Positions 52,131 to 62,423 of a stretch of 64,000 nt of DNA are shown here, piece by piece. Position numbers and translations under genes: made by a program. This DNA comes from Serinus canaria (lineage: Eukaryota; Chordata; Aves; Passeriformes; Fringillidae). Under the pieces are notes generated by a model. It was not told the origin of the DNA. It made no database searches and saw only the letters and a program-made list of their open reading frames with translations. The DNA lies in NCBI RefSeq assembly GCF_022539315.1, contig NC_066316.1, positions 68,869,494 to 68,933,493 of the forward strand. The letters run 5' to 3'. How positions within the stretch are numbered: the stretch's first letter is position 1; the number at the start of each line of letters is the position of its first letter.

Positions 52131-52365
52131 CGAACTGAACTTCCTCCGCCTCAACACAAGGAAGAGCTTCTTTACACTGAGGGTGGCAATGCACTGGAAG
52201 AGGCTCTCCAGCAAGGTCATATGACCTCCCTCTCTGGAGACATTCAAGCCCACCTGCACCTGCTCTAGGTGACCTTGGACCTGCTAGGTGGCCTGGTCTA
52301 GGTGCCATGGACTAGATGATCTCCAGAGGCCCCTTCCAACCCCAACTATTCTGTGAGTCTGTAAT
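52131..52365 (+). mobile_element. CR1 LINE 3' end, opposite orientation
   Basis: On the plus strand: AACTTCCTCCGCCTCAACAC, TTCTTTACACTGAGGGTG, CACTGGAAGAGGCT, then the typical end CCCCTTCCAACCCCAAC followed by CTGTGAGTCTGTAAT. It abuts the minus-strand CR1 so that the two 5'-truncated ends face each other. Confidence 0.9.
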
Positions 52366-55300
52366 TTTTTGTATCGTACTGTACCATGCCTGTATTGGGT
52401 GCCACAGCTGTCATCAGGGAGTTTTGGCAACTGAATTTGCATTTGTGGATAATTTCTGTCTTCTGCTATTTGCTTTAATCTCTAAAAACATGGACCATAA
52501 AATACTAAGGATAGATATTCTTAAAATATTAAGGACAAATATCCCTGGCCAGAGTTACAACCTATCTCCACATCAGCAGTATCAGTTTTACGTCTATTGG
52601 TATAATTTTTATGCCTATGAACGTGTATTTAAAATGTAACAACAAGATATATTAACATAAAAGCAGATTTCTCTGGAGATAATTCAAACCCTAGAGGCTG
52701 ATTTAGTCTTAGTGTCTGCTTAGCATACAGTAAACTTTGTCTTTGGTATCAGTTCAAATACCCATATGGGATTTGAGAACTCCTTGGGAGAATGCTGACC
52801 ACCTTTCTCCTTTGGTAGGCACCTGACTGCCTTATCCAAGCACCTCCACTGCAACTACAAAGTTCTTTTGACAGAAAGGCACAATGAAAAAAGCCTGCAC
52901 TCCGAGGGAAGGGCACTGGCACCCAGGAATCACTAATCATAACGTTGGCCAGCCTGTCATTCCTGACAGAAATCACCCAAAGGCCAGGATTGGGCTTCAG
53001 GAGATGTTGTCTGCAGAGTGCATTGTGCAAGAAATAGTTTACAAAGTGTCTGGTCCTGGTAAAGCACAAAGGAAGTGCTTAAACTGACTTTTGGTTTTGT
53101 AACATCAGAATTCCTAGGTGTCATTCTAGCATTTAATTTCTGTGCAACGTTAGAAAGTGAGCAAATAGTGTTCATAGAATATCAATGAACTTTTTTTTAA
53201 CAAAAGTATTGAAAAATGTTGCTTTAGGGAACTATTGAACAGCTTGCAAACAAAAGTTGATTAAAACCTCAATAGTATTGCTAATTCTAAAAATAATGTT
53301 TATGATCTTGAAAATATTAGCAGTGATTGAAGTTACACTCTAACATGTTCAGCTGTTTAAAATACGTAGTTGCTCCAGACACATCTTCAGCGCTATATAC
53401 CTAATTAAGTAGTGAATTAAAGTGCCTATTTATCACATCCTAAAAGAGCTGTTTTCAGTGCATTTTCTTTCATCTTTCCTCTATTGGGCCTTTATTGGTT
53501 TTGACTCATTCCAGCATATTATAGCTATCAACACCTGTGCCCATTTAGGAATGAATTCCAGTACAAATCATAGTGAATTGAATAGGCATCACAAAGATGC
53601 ATCACAATTGTTGCAATATATTTAGAAACTCAAACAAGGAAACAAACAAATTCTGTAAAAGTGATTTAAATAACAAATAAGTTATCTTTATAAACAGCTT
53701 ATCTCCTTGAGAACAAAGAATAAACAAGGCAACAAGAGCTGGGTTTTCTTCCATTATTAACTCAGATCACAATATGAATGGGTGAAATGTCAAGAATAAT
53801 TGGAGAAAATGACAGTATAATCTTCAGCAAAAACATCTGATTTATTTAAATTGTCACTGTTTTTTTCTTAACCTTGCTATGTAAGGCAGCATAGAAAAAC
53901 TTCTCATTTGGATCTATTTGGGCATCTTCTACTTAAATGAATAAACCCTCTGCAATGCTATGAACCTTCTATACACTGACCAACTGAAATGCCACCATGC
54001 ACTGGACTGCACATCCCAGGAACGCACTCTCTTTTGGCTGGAAGCACTTGGCAAAAGCAAGTTTTGGTGTTAACCTAAACAAACAGGACTTTCAAGTACA
54101 TTTCTGTAGATTACCATGGTTTATGTCCTGTACCAGGTACACATCCATTCTGTGGTACTTTTGTACCTTCATTTCCTGTACCTGTGCCTTTGCCCACCTT
54201 CAAAAATGTGGCATTGAAACTGTGTAGAAGTTAAATTGGCATGTGTTCAACCCTGCTGCATTATTACTCTGCCAGCTAGCCAAAAGTGGCCTGTAACAGG
54301 AATAAAAATGAGGGGTAAAATCACAGAGAAGACACACTCCATGTGTCTTCTCTGGCCTCTGGTAGTATAATTGCACTGCTTTTAGAAATATGGATGTGCT
54401 GAACCCTATGGGGATGGATGTGTCCAATGGTCTTTGGATCTCTTCCAGAACCATTCCGAGTTTCTGCAGCAGGAGGGCTGGGTTTACCTGACTGCAACGC
54501 TCCAAGATATTCCCACCATGGGAAATATCTTTGGTTCCCAAACACAAAGACACTTTTGATATAGAACTGACCATTCAGCCTACTCTGCAAAAATTGATTT
54601 TGTGGGTAGTTTTCATCAACAGAGTTTCCATCAAAAGTAATTTTCTTGGGATTATGTCAAGACACTTGGGGGTAGACTTGATATTAACCTCATCTATTTT
54701 GAGACAGTCAAATACGCTGTTAAAAGTCTACATCGCTTATAAAGTTTCAGGTTAACAAAGCCATAAAAATGTTCCCAAAATTATGGGCTTGCAGCCCTTT
54801 TCACTACCTGTTTACAGTTTGCATCTCAGCCAGCTCAAATAGCTCAATGCGTTAGAAATTCACTGTAGTATTTCAGCTTCACAGTATCTCTCAGAATAGG
54901 AGTTGACAGTAAATGGATGTATATATAAATGTAGATATTACAAATTATGTTTAGAAGCTTAATATTACTGTCTTGCAGGCAGGAGCACAATGCAGACATT
55001 CAAACATCATGTTTCAAAGAACTGGCAGCTACTGCAGGGATCAGGAAGTCATTTTTCCACGCAAGGCATTTCACAATTTGTTCAATGCCTTGTGGGTTTT
55101 GCCTTATCCTGAGTCAGCATTCCCCACAAGTTCTAACAAAACATGCCTATGCTGTCTAAAATCTGCTAACCTGGACACTTGTCAGAAAGGCTAGAGAGTC
55201 TTAACTGGATAATGGAGATTTGGTTCCCTTTCCTGTTAAATGTGACTCTTTCTTTCAAAAAACAAAGAAAGAAACAAAAAACTACAGGAGAAGTATTACT

Positions 55301-55490
55301 GCCCAAAATTCCAGAAGTAATCATCCACTAATATTGCTTGTATCGGTTTGTGCTGTGAGACTCTGGTATCCATTTTGCCACTTGAAGTTATGCCATAAAA
55401 TCTTTGTATTATGGTTTAATAAACAAGGTGTACTAACAAATCAGTGAGTACCTGATTGTTAAAGAATTTAGGTTCACTAGGATTTTCACT
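52366..55490. other. Intergenic region between AFG1L and SNX3, first part
   Basis: I see no gene, RNA gene or recognisable repeat. Open frames are short and unremarkable. Confidence 0.8.
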
Positions 55491-55493
55491 GAT

Positions 55494-55552
55494 ATGACAG
55501 AATATACTGACTTGGAAGGGACCCACAAGGATCATTGAATCCAGTTCTAACA
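55494..55552 (-). mobile_element. CR1 3' tail fragment (CR1-X-like)
   Basis: The stretch ACTTGGAAGGGACCCACAAG and GATCATTGAATCCAGTTC is the reverse complement of a CR1 3' end of the 'CTTGTGGGTCCCTTCC' type, the same type found in the tail of the SINE at 62285. Only the tail is recognisable. Confidence 0.75.
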
Positions 55553-57569
55553 GCTTTACCTAATCTTTGAACCTACAAACACATCTGACCTCTCTCCCCT
55601 CACATTTAAAATTTTGCCCAAAGTGCATGTCAGAAACAGAATTAAAACTTTTTTTTTCTGAGTTTATGCTCACCTTCATGATGAGAAATGAACCTTTCTA
55701 GCATGAAGAAACAACTACATATAACATAACTCTATGTAATTGCTTTTTCATGCTTTATGTTTCTTCTAGTCTCATGATCACAAAAAGAACCCTGGAACAT
55801 GATTCAGAGTGAACAACTGCATTTTCTGAGGACTGGAAGGAAACAAAGAGGCTCAAAGGACTCTGCTTTACCCCTACCTTCACTCCTTCTTGCCTTATTA
55901 GCCAGTGCATTTATGCTTTCTCATGACGTAAGGGGGGCTCTAGTCATGAAGCTGGGCATCTTCCCCTTTTTCTCCCAGGTTAGAAGAGTTTAAATTGACT
56001 TCAGTGGGAAAAACAGAGATGGGACACCTCATCAAATCACTTTATATACCCATACTGTTGACAAGTGGGGACTAAAACAGTCACTCCCTGTAGCCTCCAC
56101 AAGGCCCTCCACCACAAATCATCTCTGGTGGGAATAGCAGAATAGTGGCACTGAGAAGGTGCGCTGTGAGAAAAGCATTCAGCTTAAGCCTCACTCTTAA
56201 TAGCCACCCAGCATGAGAACAAATTCTTTGTTCATCACAGACACAGCAACTTTCCAAATGTACAGTACTGGACACATTTTTGTTGCTTTGAACAGATAAT
56301 GAAACCAGGCTTGGCCAGGAGACAGACAACATATTATAGTTAACACAACACCAGTGCTCTGTTTCCTTTTCACATTTGCAGTCAGATGTGGCAGCATAGG
56401 TTGTGTAACAAACAAAAGCTTTTCCAGATGCATATGTAATCTCAGTAGAATTAATGAGTTTTTTCTTGCCTTGAGCACAACCAGTTTAATAACTAGCATA
56501 ACTCAGGTAAATTTCCCCTTCGTTCCTGCTTTGTAAAACTCCTGTCAGCCTCATTTCTGTTTATAATTATAAAGTGAATAGTTGGCAGCTATTAGTGGAA
56601 GTAAGGAAGGTGCTCTAGTATGTGGGAGAAATAACACTGAAGTACTGATGACAAGGAAATTCACAGAAAAGTTACCAAGAAAATCACCCATTGTATACGG
56701 GTTATGGGGATGAACTATTTTTGAACTTTGGGATCATCTCTGCTTTCTGATTACCTTTTTATTAACACAGACAACACTTAACTAAACTTGCCAGATGTTA
56801 ACTTTGTGTCTCTCAGATGTGATTTGTGGGCAGCCTGCCATTTTACCCACTGCCTACACAGATTTTTGGAAAAAATATCACTAGTTTTCACACAGTCTCA
56901 TTCAACCTGGATAGTAAAGGAACATTACTAGAACTATCATAAGACAGAAGGAAAGTGATATATGCATTTAATTATTGGAGGGGTACTTTTAACAGGTATT
57001 TAAAAAGTCTGAATTCCTCCAAGATGATAGAAAAATTTGGAAGTAATAGCGGATTGATATAAATTCAATTAACTGACGTTCTAGGTAAACATTGTATTAC
57101 TTTTGGAAATACTTCTTTTATTGTAACATACCACTTACTTAATCAGATAATGAGAAATAAAGATCTTATGTCTTGGAAGGGGACAGTTCTGTCAGCTCTG
57201 CTTCTCCCTTTCTCTCACTCTCTTTCTTGCTCTCTCAAGTAATTTTAATAACTTACTCTGTAAACACTATTTTCTTTTCCTATCCTTTAAGAACTCTTTC
57301 GCTTTGCAAGCTATGAGGACATAAAAATCTGACCCCATTGGTAAAATTATAATTAAATGTGTAATTTGTTAAAACTGCAGTAAGTTTTAAAAGGTTTAAG
57401 GCTACTACAAACAACAGCGTCACATCTATTGCAGCTTGGGTCAATGACTTAAGACTTTGTTTTCAAAACAAAGCTTTTGGTGGGCATCTCCACCAGCCTA
57501 CGTTTGCAGAGTCCTGATTCCTTTTGCATAACACCTTGCATATACAGCACTTCCCACCCAGTGTTTTCA
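55553..57569. other. Intergenic region, second part
   Basis: Nothing recognisable. Base composition rises only close to the SNX3 island. Confidence 0.75.
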
Positions 57570-57706
57570 ATCCCCGAAGAACGAGGATGTGCGGGAAAAG
57601 CAGAGCCACCCCCCAAAACACCCCCGCCTCCGCCACCCGCACTCGGCCGAAGGGGTGGGCGGACCTGACAAATCAGCGCGCTCGGCCAGCGCGGCGGGCT
57701 CCTAGC

Positions 57707-57725
57707 GCCCGCCGGGACATGTAGT
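57707..57725 (-). promoter_or_regulatory. ZNF143/THAP11-type element, site 1 upstream of SNX3
   Basis: On the minus strand it reads ACTACATGTCCCGGCGGGC, close to ACTACANNTCCCAGNNTGC. It is inverted relative to site 2. Confidence 0.6.
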
Positions 57726-57777
57726 TCAGAAGACGGGAGGCCGCGCCAGGCATGAGCAAGCGGGCCGGGCCCCGAAA

Positions 57778-57796
57778 ACTACATTACCCAGCGTGC
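57778..57796 (+). promoter_or_regulatory. ZNF143/THAP11-type element, site 2 upstream of SNX3
   Basis: It reads ACTACATTACCCAGCGTGC, one difference from the core ACTACANNTCCCAGNNTGC. It lies 155 bp upstream of the SNX3 ATG, with about 52 bp between the two sites. Confidence 0.75.
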
Positions 57797-57950
57797 CTTG
57801 CGAGTGAGAGCGGGCGGCGGATACGGGTGCGCGTTGCCGGTCAGTCAGCTGGGCAGAGGGCGGGCGGTCGGGCAGCGCGGGTGGCGGAGGCAGCGGCAGC
57901 GGCGCTCGGGGCTCGGTCGCTGGCTCAGGGGAGAAGGCGCCCGCTCCGCC

Positions 57951-58112
57951 ATGGCCGAGACGATCGCAGACACCCGGCGGCTGATCAGCAAGCCGCAGAA
58001 CCTCAACGACGCCTACGGGCCGCCCAGCAACTTCCTGGAGATCGACGTGGGCAACCCGCAGACAGTGGGGGTGGGCCGCGGCCGCTTCACCACCTACGAG
58101 ATCCGCGTCAAG
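57951..58112 (+). CDS. SNX3: SNX3 (sorting nexin 3) coding exon 1
   Basis: SNX3 is a small cytosolic protein whose PX domain binds phosphatidylinositol 3-phosphate on early endosomes. It recruits retromer for recycling of cargo such as Wntless and the transferrin receptor. This exon encodes residues 1-54, from MAETIADTRRLISKPQNLND to GRFTTYEIRVK. That covers the flexible N-terminus that contacts retromer and the first strands of the PX domain. The ATG sits in GCCATGG, a strong start context. The exon ends in phase 0 at donor GTGAGG (58113). The PI3P-binding Arg-Tyr pair and the remaining roughly 108 residues of this 162-residue family lie in exons beyond the window. Confidence 0.97.
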
Positions 58113-59057
58113 GTGAGGCAGCGCGGACCCGGCCCGGGAAGCGGGGTGCTGGTGTCGGGCTCTCGTGTCGCCCGGGGCTGGCCGGGGTGGCGGTGACGGG
58201 CTCCCGCCGCCGTGTCCTTCGGGACCGGTGTCACGGCTGCTGCGGTGCGGGGCGCTGGGGGGCGGTGGCAGAGCCGCAGTGGACTCTCCATCCTCGGCTT
58301 GGGGTTGATAACTCTGTGACGGGCTCATGGTAGCTAAGGCTGTGCAGCTCGTTTCAGATAACCCCAGGACAAGTGCTCTTTCGGCTCTGCTGTGTACCGC
58401 TTGTCCTCAGACTGAAATATCGCTGTACTGAGAGCAATTGCTTGTCTATTTCCAGGTAAATAGAGTAGAGCAAACTCTCCACTCTCTGAGATGGAGTAAT
58501 ATGGGTAGATCTGCTCTTAGGAAGAGGTCAAGTTCAGGATTCCAGTGGCCTCAAAAAGTACATAGAGAAGGTGTAAACAAGTCTAGTGGGCACACGCACT
58601 TAGATCAGAGCCAGCTGAAGTGATAAGGTGTGTGTGTATGGAGGAGGGCTTCCTGGATATTTTGTACCTGAAATAAAATTGTAATGCCTAATAAATAGGG
58701 CTGTTTCTCACGATGTGCTGCAGTCAAATGCTTCTTCTTAGTAACACTAGAATCCTTCCTAGCTGGAAGGGTTGTTCAGTGACTTGCCCCAAAGGCTAGT
58801 AGTCTTAAGCTTGAGAAAAGCTATGTGAAGTCATTACTGTGTTCCCTGGCCTTTCTAGTTTCATAAACAGGGCCCAGAGGAATGGTAAAAAAATGCAGTG
58901 TCTACAGCACAGTCCTTGCCTGTGTCTGGTAGGGCCTGGAAGCAGGGAATCCTTTTTGGTCTACATGGCTCGAAATAAGCTGGGTTGAGAAAGTTGGATA
59001 CTTACAGATGGGGTTTTTTTATAGTTTGTAGTTGAGTCTGCTACTTTATATATCTTT

Positions 59058-59105
59058 GCTCTGTTATAATTGAGCTCTGTTATAATTTTGCTCTGTTATA
59101 GATAA
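59058..59105. repeat. Tandem repeat of a GCTCTGTTATAATT unit
   Basis: Three consecutive copies of 14-18 bases sharing CTCTGTTATA, with slightly different spacers. Confidence 0.9.
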
Positions 59106-62100
59106 TTGAACCTGGTCAGTTGTTACAGTCAGTGATAAAGAGTGAAGCTTCATTGATTCCCTGCACACATTCTCTGCAATACATGTTCTTCGCAGCAGGG
59201 AAGGATACAGCTAAGGGCTGCTACCTCAGTCACTAAAATTCACCAGATAAGACTTAACCTTGTGTGAATTTTCTGGTTTTAAAAGTCTAAGTCCCCAGGT
59301 TGGTGTAACCTTACTTGAAAAATAAAAATCACCTGAAATCTAAAGCTTCTAGGGAGGATACTTCTTTACTTCTGATGCTTGTAAATTGTCACGTTCAGTA
59401 GCTATTTCTGTGTTTCATGATGTGTCTATGGGGCAGGAAGAATAAACTGACATGCTTGTAGCCTATGTTTGGCCTTAGTGTGAAGTCAGACTAGAACTTG
59501 CAGATTTGTGTTGCATTGCACTGCCCTTATCAGAACCCTAGCAATCCACTTAGAAGAAAGATGTAATTCTATCTTGCTGGAAAGTATTTGCACCTTAAGT
59601 TCCTGGTGATGTTTCTTTCCATGAGACTGAGCATTTGGAATGGTTGGATCCAGGGAAGACGATCTAAAAGGGACTGGGCCATGATATGGCCTTGGGAATT
59701 ATGTCAAACTTCCTGTGATTAAAAAAATAAAATTTTTTTTAAATACTCAGCTGAAGTTCTTCATCAGAAAGGGAAGCAGAAGAACAAGTTTTGAGACAGG
59801 TTAGTCTTAGCTCACCTGGTGTTTGGCGTAGAAAATTCTGGATTCCTGTTCTAATGAAGACCAAGAATGATTTGAACAAATGTACACGGTGATAGCACTA
59901 TGACCTTCCTCTGTTCTTCCTCCCAGACTGACTGCTGTGTAAACATTGCATCCTCCACCCACATCTGTACATGCCGGTATACAGGACTGTCTCCTGATCA
60001 TTCCCTTTCCAGTTGTGCACTGCCATACACATAGTTCATAGCTACCATGAACTGTAAATTTGAGTTTTATGTCTCTGTGTGCTGGAAGGCTACAGAGCAG
60101 GTAATACAAGTCATGCAGAATTATGTACACTGTCTAAACTTACATCAATTAACTCCTTTTCAGCAGAACATGGACCACGTTGCTAATACACAAATTTCAG
60201 CACAGAGGGAGAATTCAAACATGGATTGCTGTGGTATTGTATTTGTGAAAGATAGGCCTAATACTGTAAGCTGCTCATTGGAGTGTGGGTGACAATAGTC
60301 ACCAGTGGCCTCTGTGGTTTGACAAGTGCCGGTGGTCACAGAAAGTAAGAAAGTAGCAGCTGATAGGCAGTTTCTTTCAACAGTGCTGGTAGCAGCAGCA
60401 GAGCAAACCTGAGAAGATGGTGTGAGTTACCTGAATCATATCTGGAGAGCTGTGTCTTCAAGTAACACCGGCAGTAAAACATTAAGTGTGCAGAAATGGA
60501 TGGCTTAACTGCTGCCAAATTCTGGTGAAAGCTAAAGGACTGCAGCCTCGTGTTACAGCTGGAGAGCATTCTAAGCCAGAAACATTGTTAGAGGGGACGC
60601 TGAAATTCAAGTTTGTTTTGAGACAATTACACTTGTACCATTGTCATGGTGTTTACAGACTCTGTAATTCTATCTTTGTCTGAATCTCAAAGCATCACTT
60701 TTGGGGTTTTTTGGAAAGACTGAACTTGCTAGCTGACTCTTGAAGTGATATCTGATAAAAAGTATCTTGCAACACATATGTGTGTGAAATACTGCAGAGT
60801 TTCCCCAAAACTTTTATTGGCAAGCTTTCTACTGGTACTGCAGTTGGAGCATATCAGTTGTCTGGAAAGCAGCAAGTGGAACAACTTCATGCTTTAGTTC
60901 TTGTAATGCTGTACTCATCAAGTTCTGGTGGAAGTCCGAAAGCCTGATGGGGAATTCTAAAGTTTTGGGTAGACTACTCAGCAGTACGCTACTGCATAAG
61001 CAAGGCAGTAGTGGTTTGGAACTTAGGAAGGTTTGTCACAGTGAGTGTCTCTGTGCAGGGTGGCTGTTTCCTGGGGTAGTTGCATGGTGCTTTGACAAGC
61101 ATTTAGGGAATCTTAAAAGGAGTGCTGCAGGTAGACCCTATGCAGCACTTCTAGCCGGGCAGCTTACTTCACAGATAGACAGTTGGCCAAAGTATTGACT
61201 TTCTGAGCCTGAGTCTGTGCATTAAATAACAGTCTGTTCTTGGCAAGCTGGACAAGGTGATGACAGAAAGCTTTCCACTGTAGCAACCACTATAAGGCGC
61301 ACAGTGTGGCAACATGCCACTACAGTGCAGCCTAGCAATGAAAGTCAAACATCTTGTTTGGAAGTAAGTGATAGAAAATGCCATCCTGCTGTGTTAAAAT
61401 AGCAAATTTGCGTGGGTCATGTTTTTGACAGGGTACTTGAGAATTTTCTTTCCGTCAGCAGCATCAGGCAGAGCATTTGTACCATTCTGAGGTGCCCTTT
61501 GTGTGTGAAGGTTTAGGGTGAGCTAGACTGGGAATAATGCGGCAGGGTATAAAGCTTTAAGTGCTTCGTGTAGTGAAATAAAACTTGGTAAAGTACTTGC
61601 CTCATCTGAAGGTATGTAGATGATCACAATATGGTGATTGTGCAGTGTTTAAAACTAACATAATCAGCTAGACTGCCTGCTAAAGGAATACAGTAAACTA
61701 CTTAATTGCCCTTTCCTCTTGAGGAAAAATTAACCAAAAGTCAGGTTCTCAGTGTAAATACTCCTGCATGCTGTTTCTCATAAGTCTTTAGCTCTTCTCC
61801 TTTTATTATTAAACCTTTTCATTGTGGGCTTGTTCAAGTCAACACTCTTGAATGAGGGCATGGGAATATCTTTACTATTTATGGACTAAAAGCCAGTTCT
61901 CGCTCTGAATTCCAGGAAGCAAACAGAACAAATTACAATTATCATATTAGCATCCTACCACATGTATTTAGTCCTCAGTCCAGTTCCAGGTATCATTTGT
62001 CTCCCACTGTAGTTGAGATATAGTTTTCTTGGTAAGTGGGTCAAAAGGAAGGTCTTTGCTCAAGCAGATTCTGTGCAATAGCTTCAGTTGTTAAATCCTT

Positions 62101-62284
62101 TAAGGAGACAAGACTTAATCTTTACAAGCTGACTGATCCAGTGGCTGGTGTCACACATCACATCCATACACCCATTTGTAAAGGCAGTCCCGTAGGAGAT
62201 AAGCACTTTGGTTAGAATACTGTCAACAAAGCATATGGGTATCCAGGAACTTGCTACATTTTGGGAAGTATCCCTTTGGCAACC

Positions 62285-62423
62285 CCGAGAATAGCTCAGT
62301 TGATTAGAGCATGGTGCTAAATAACATCAGGCTTGTGGATTCAATCCCTGTATGGGCTGTTTGCTTAAGAGTTGGACTTCATGATTTTGTGGATCCCTTC
62401 GAACTCAGAATATTCAGTGTTCT
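62285..62423 (+). mobile_element. tRNA-Ile-derived SINE with CR1 3' tail (TguSINE1-like)
   Basis: The left part (about 62285-62358) aligns with tRNA-Ile: A box TAGCTCAGTTG (62292-62302), the GTGGTGCTAA anticodon-arm region, B box GGATTCAATCC (62337-62347) and the acceptor-side TGTATGGGC. From about 62368 the sequence becomes a CR1 3' end (GTTGGACTTCATGATTTTGT, then GGATCCCTTCGAACTCAGAA and TATTC). This composite is the architecture of the songbird TguSINE1, which is copied by CR1 machinery. It is not a functional tRNA: the stem pairings are broken and an extra A is inserted at the anticodon loop. Confidence 0.88.

Larger units (their letters stand above)
57570..58270. promoter_or_regulatory. 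SNX3: SNX3 CpG-island promoter
   Basis: Dense CpG and G+C, with GC/KLF-type boxes such as GGGGTGGGCGG (57652-57662) and repeated GGGCGGGCGG-like sequence around 57858. It covers the 5' untranslated region and exon 1 of SNX3. The transcription start is probably close to 57800-57900 but cannot be fixed here. Confidence 0.85.

Noticed and set aside
51200..52138. Open frames of 80-195 codons on the plus strand between the two genes
   Set aside because: They read CR1 sequence antisense. The CR1 frame on the minus strand is itself frameshifted and not functional.
51150..57951. Shared bidirectional promoter for AFG1L and SNX3
   Set aside because: The starts are 6.8 kb apart with two separate CpG islands and transposons between them. 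Head-to-head orientation alone is not enough.
57726..58333. Long open frames (193-200 codons) over the SNX3 promoter and exon 1
   Set aside because: They are shadows of GC-rich DNA. The real frame starts at 57951 and stops being coding at the donor at 58113.
62285..62358. Functional tRNA-Ile gene
   Set aside because: The stems are broken, an extra base disrupts the anticodon loop, and a CR1 tail follows directly. It is the head of a SINE.
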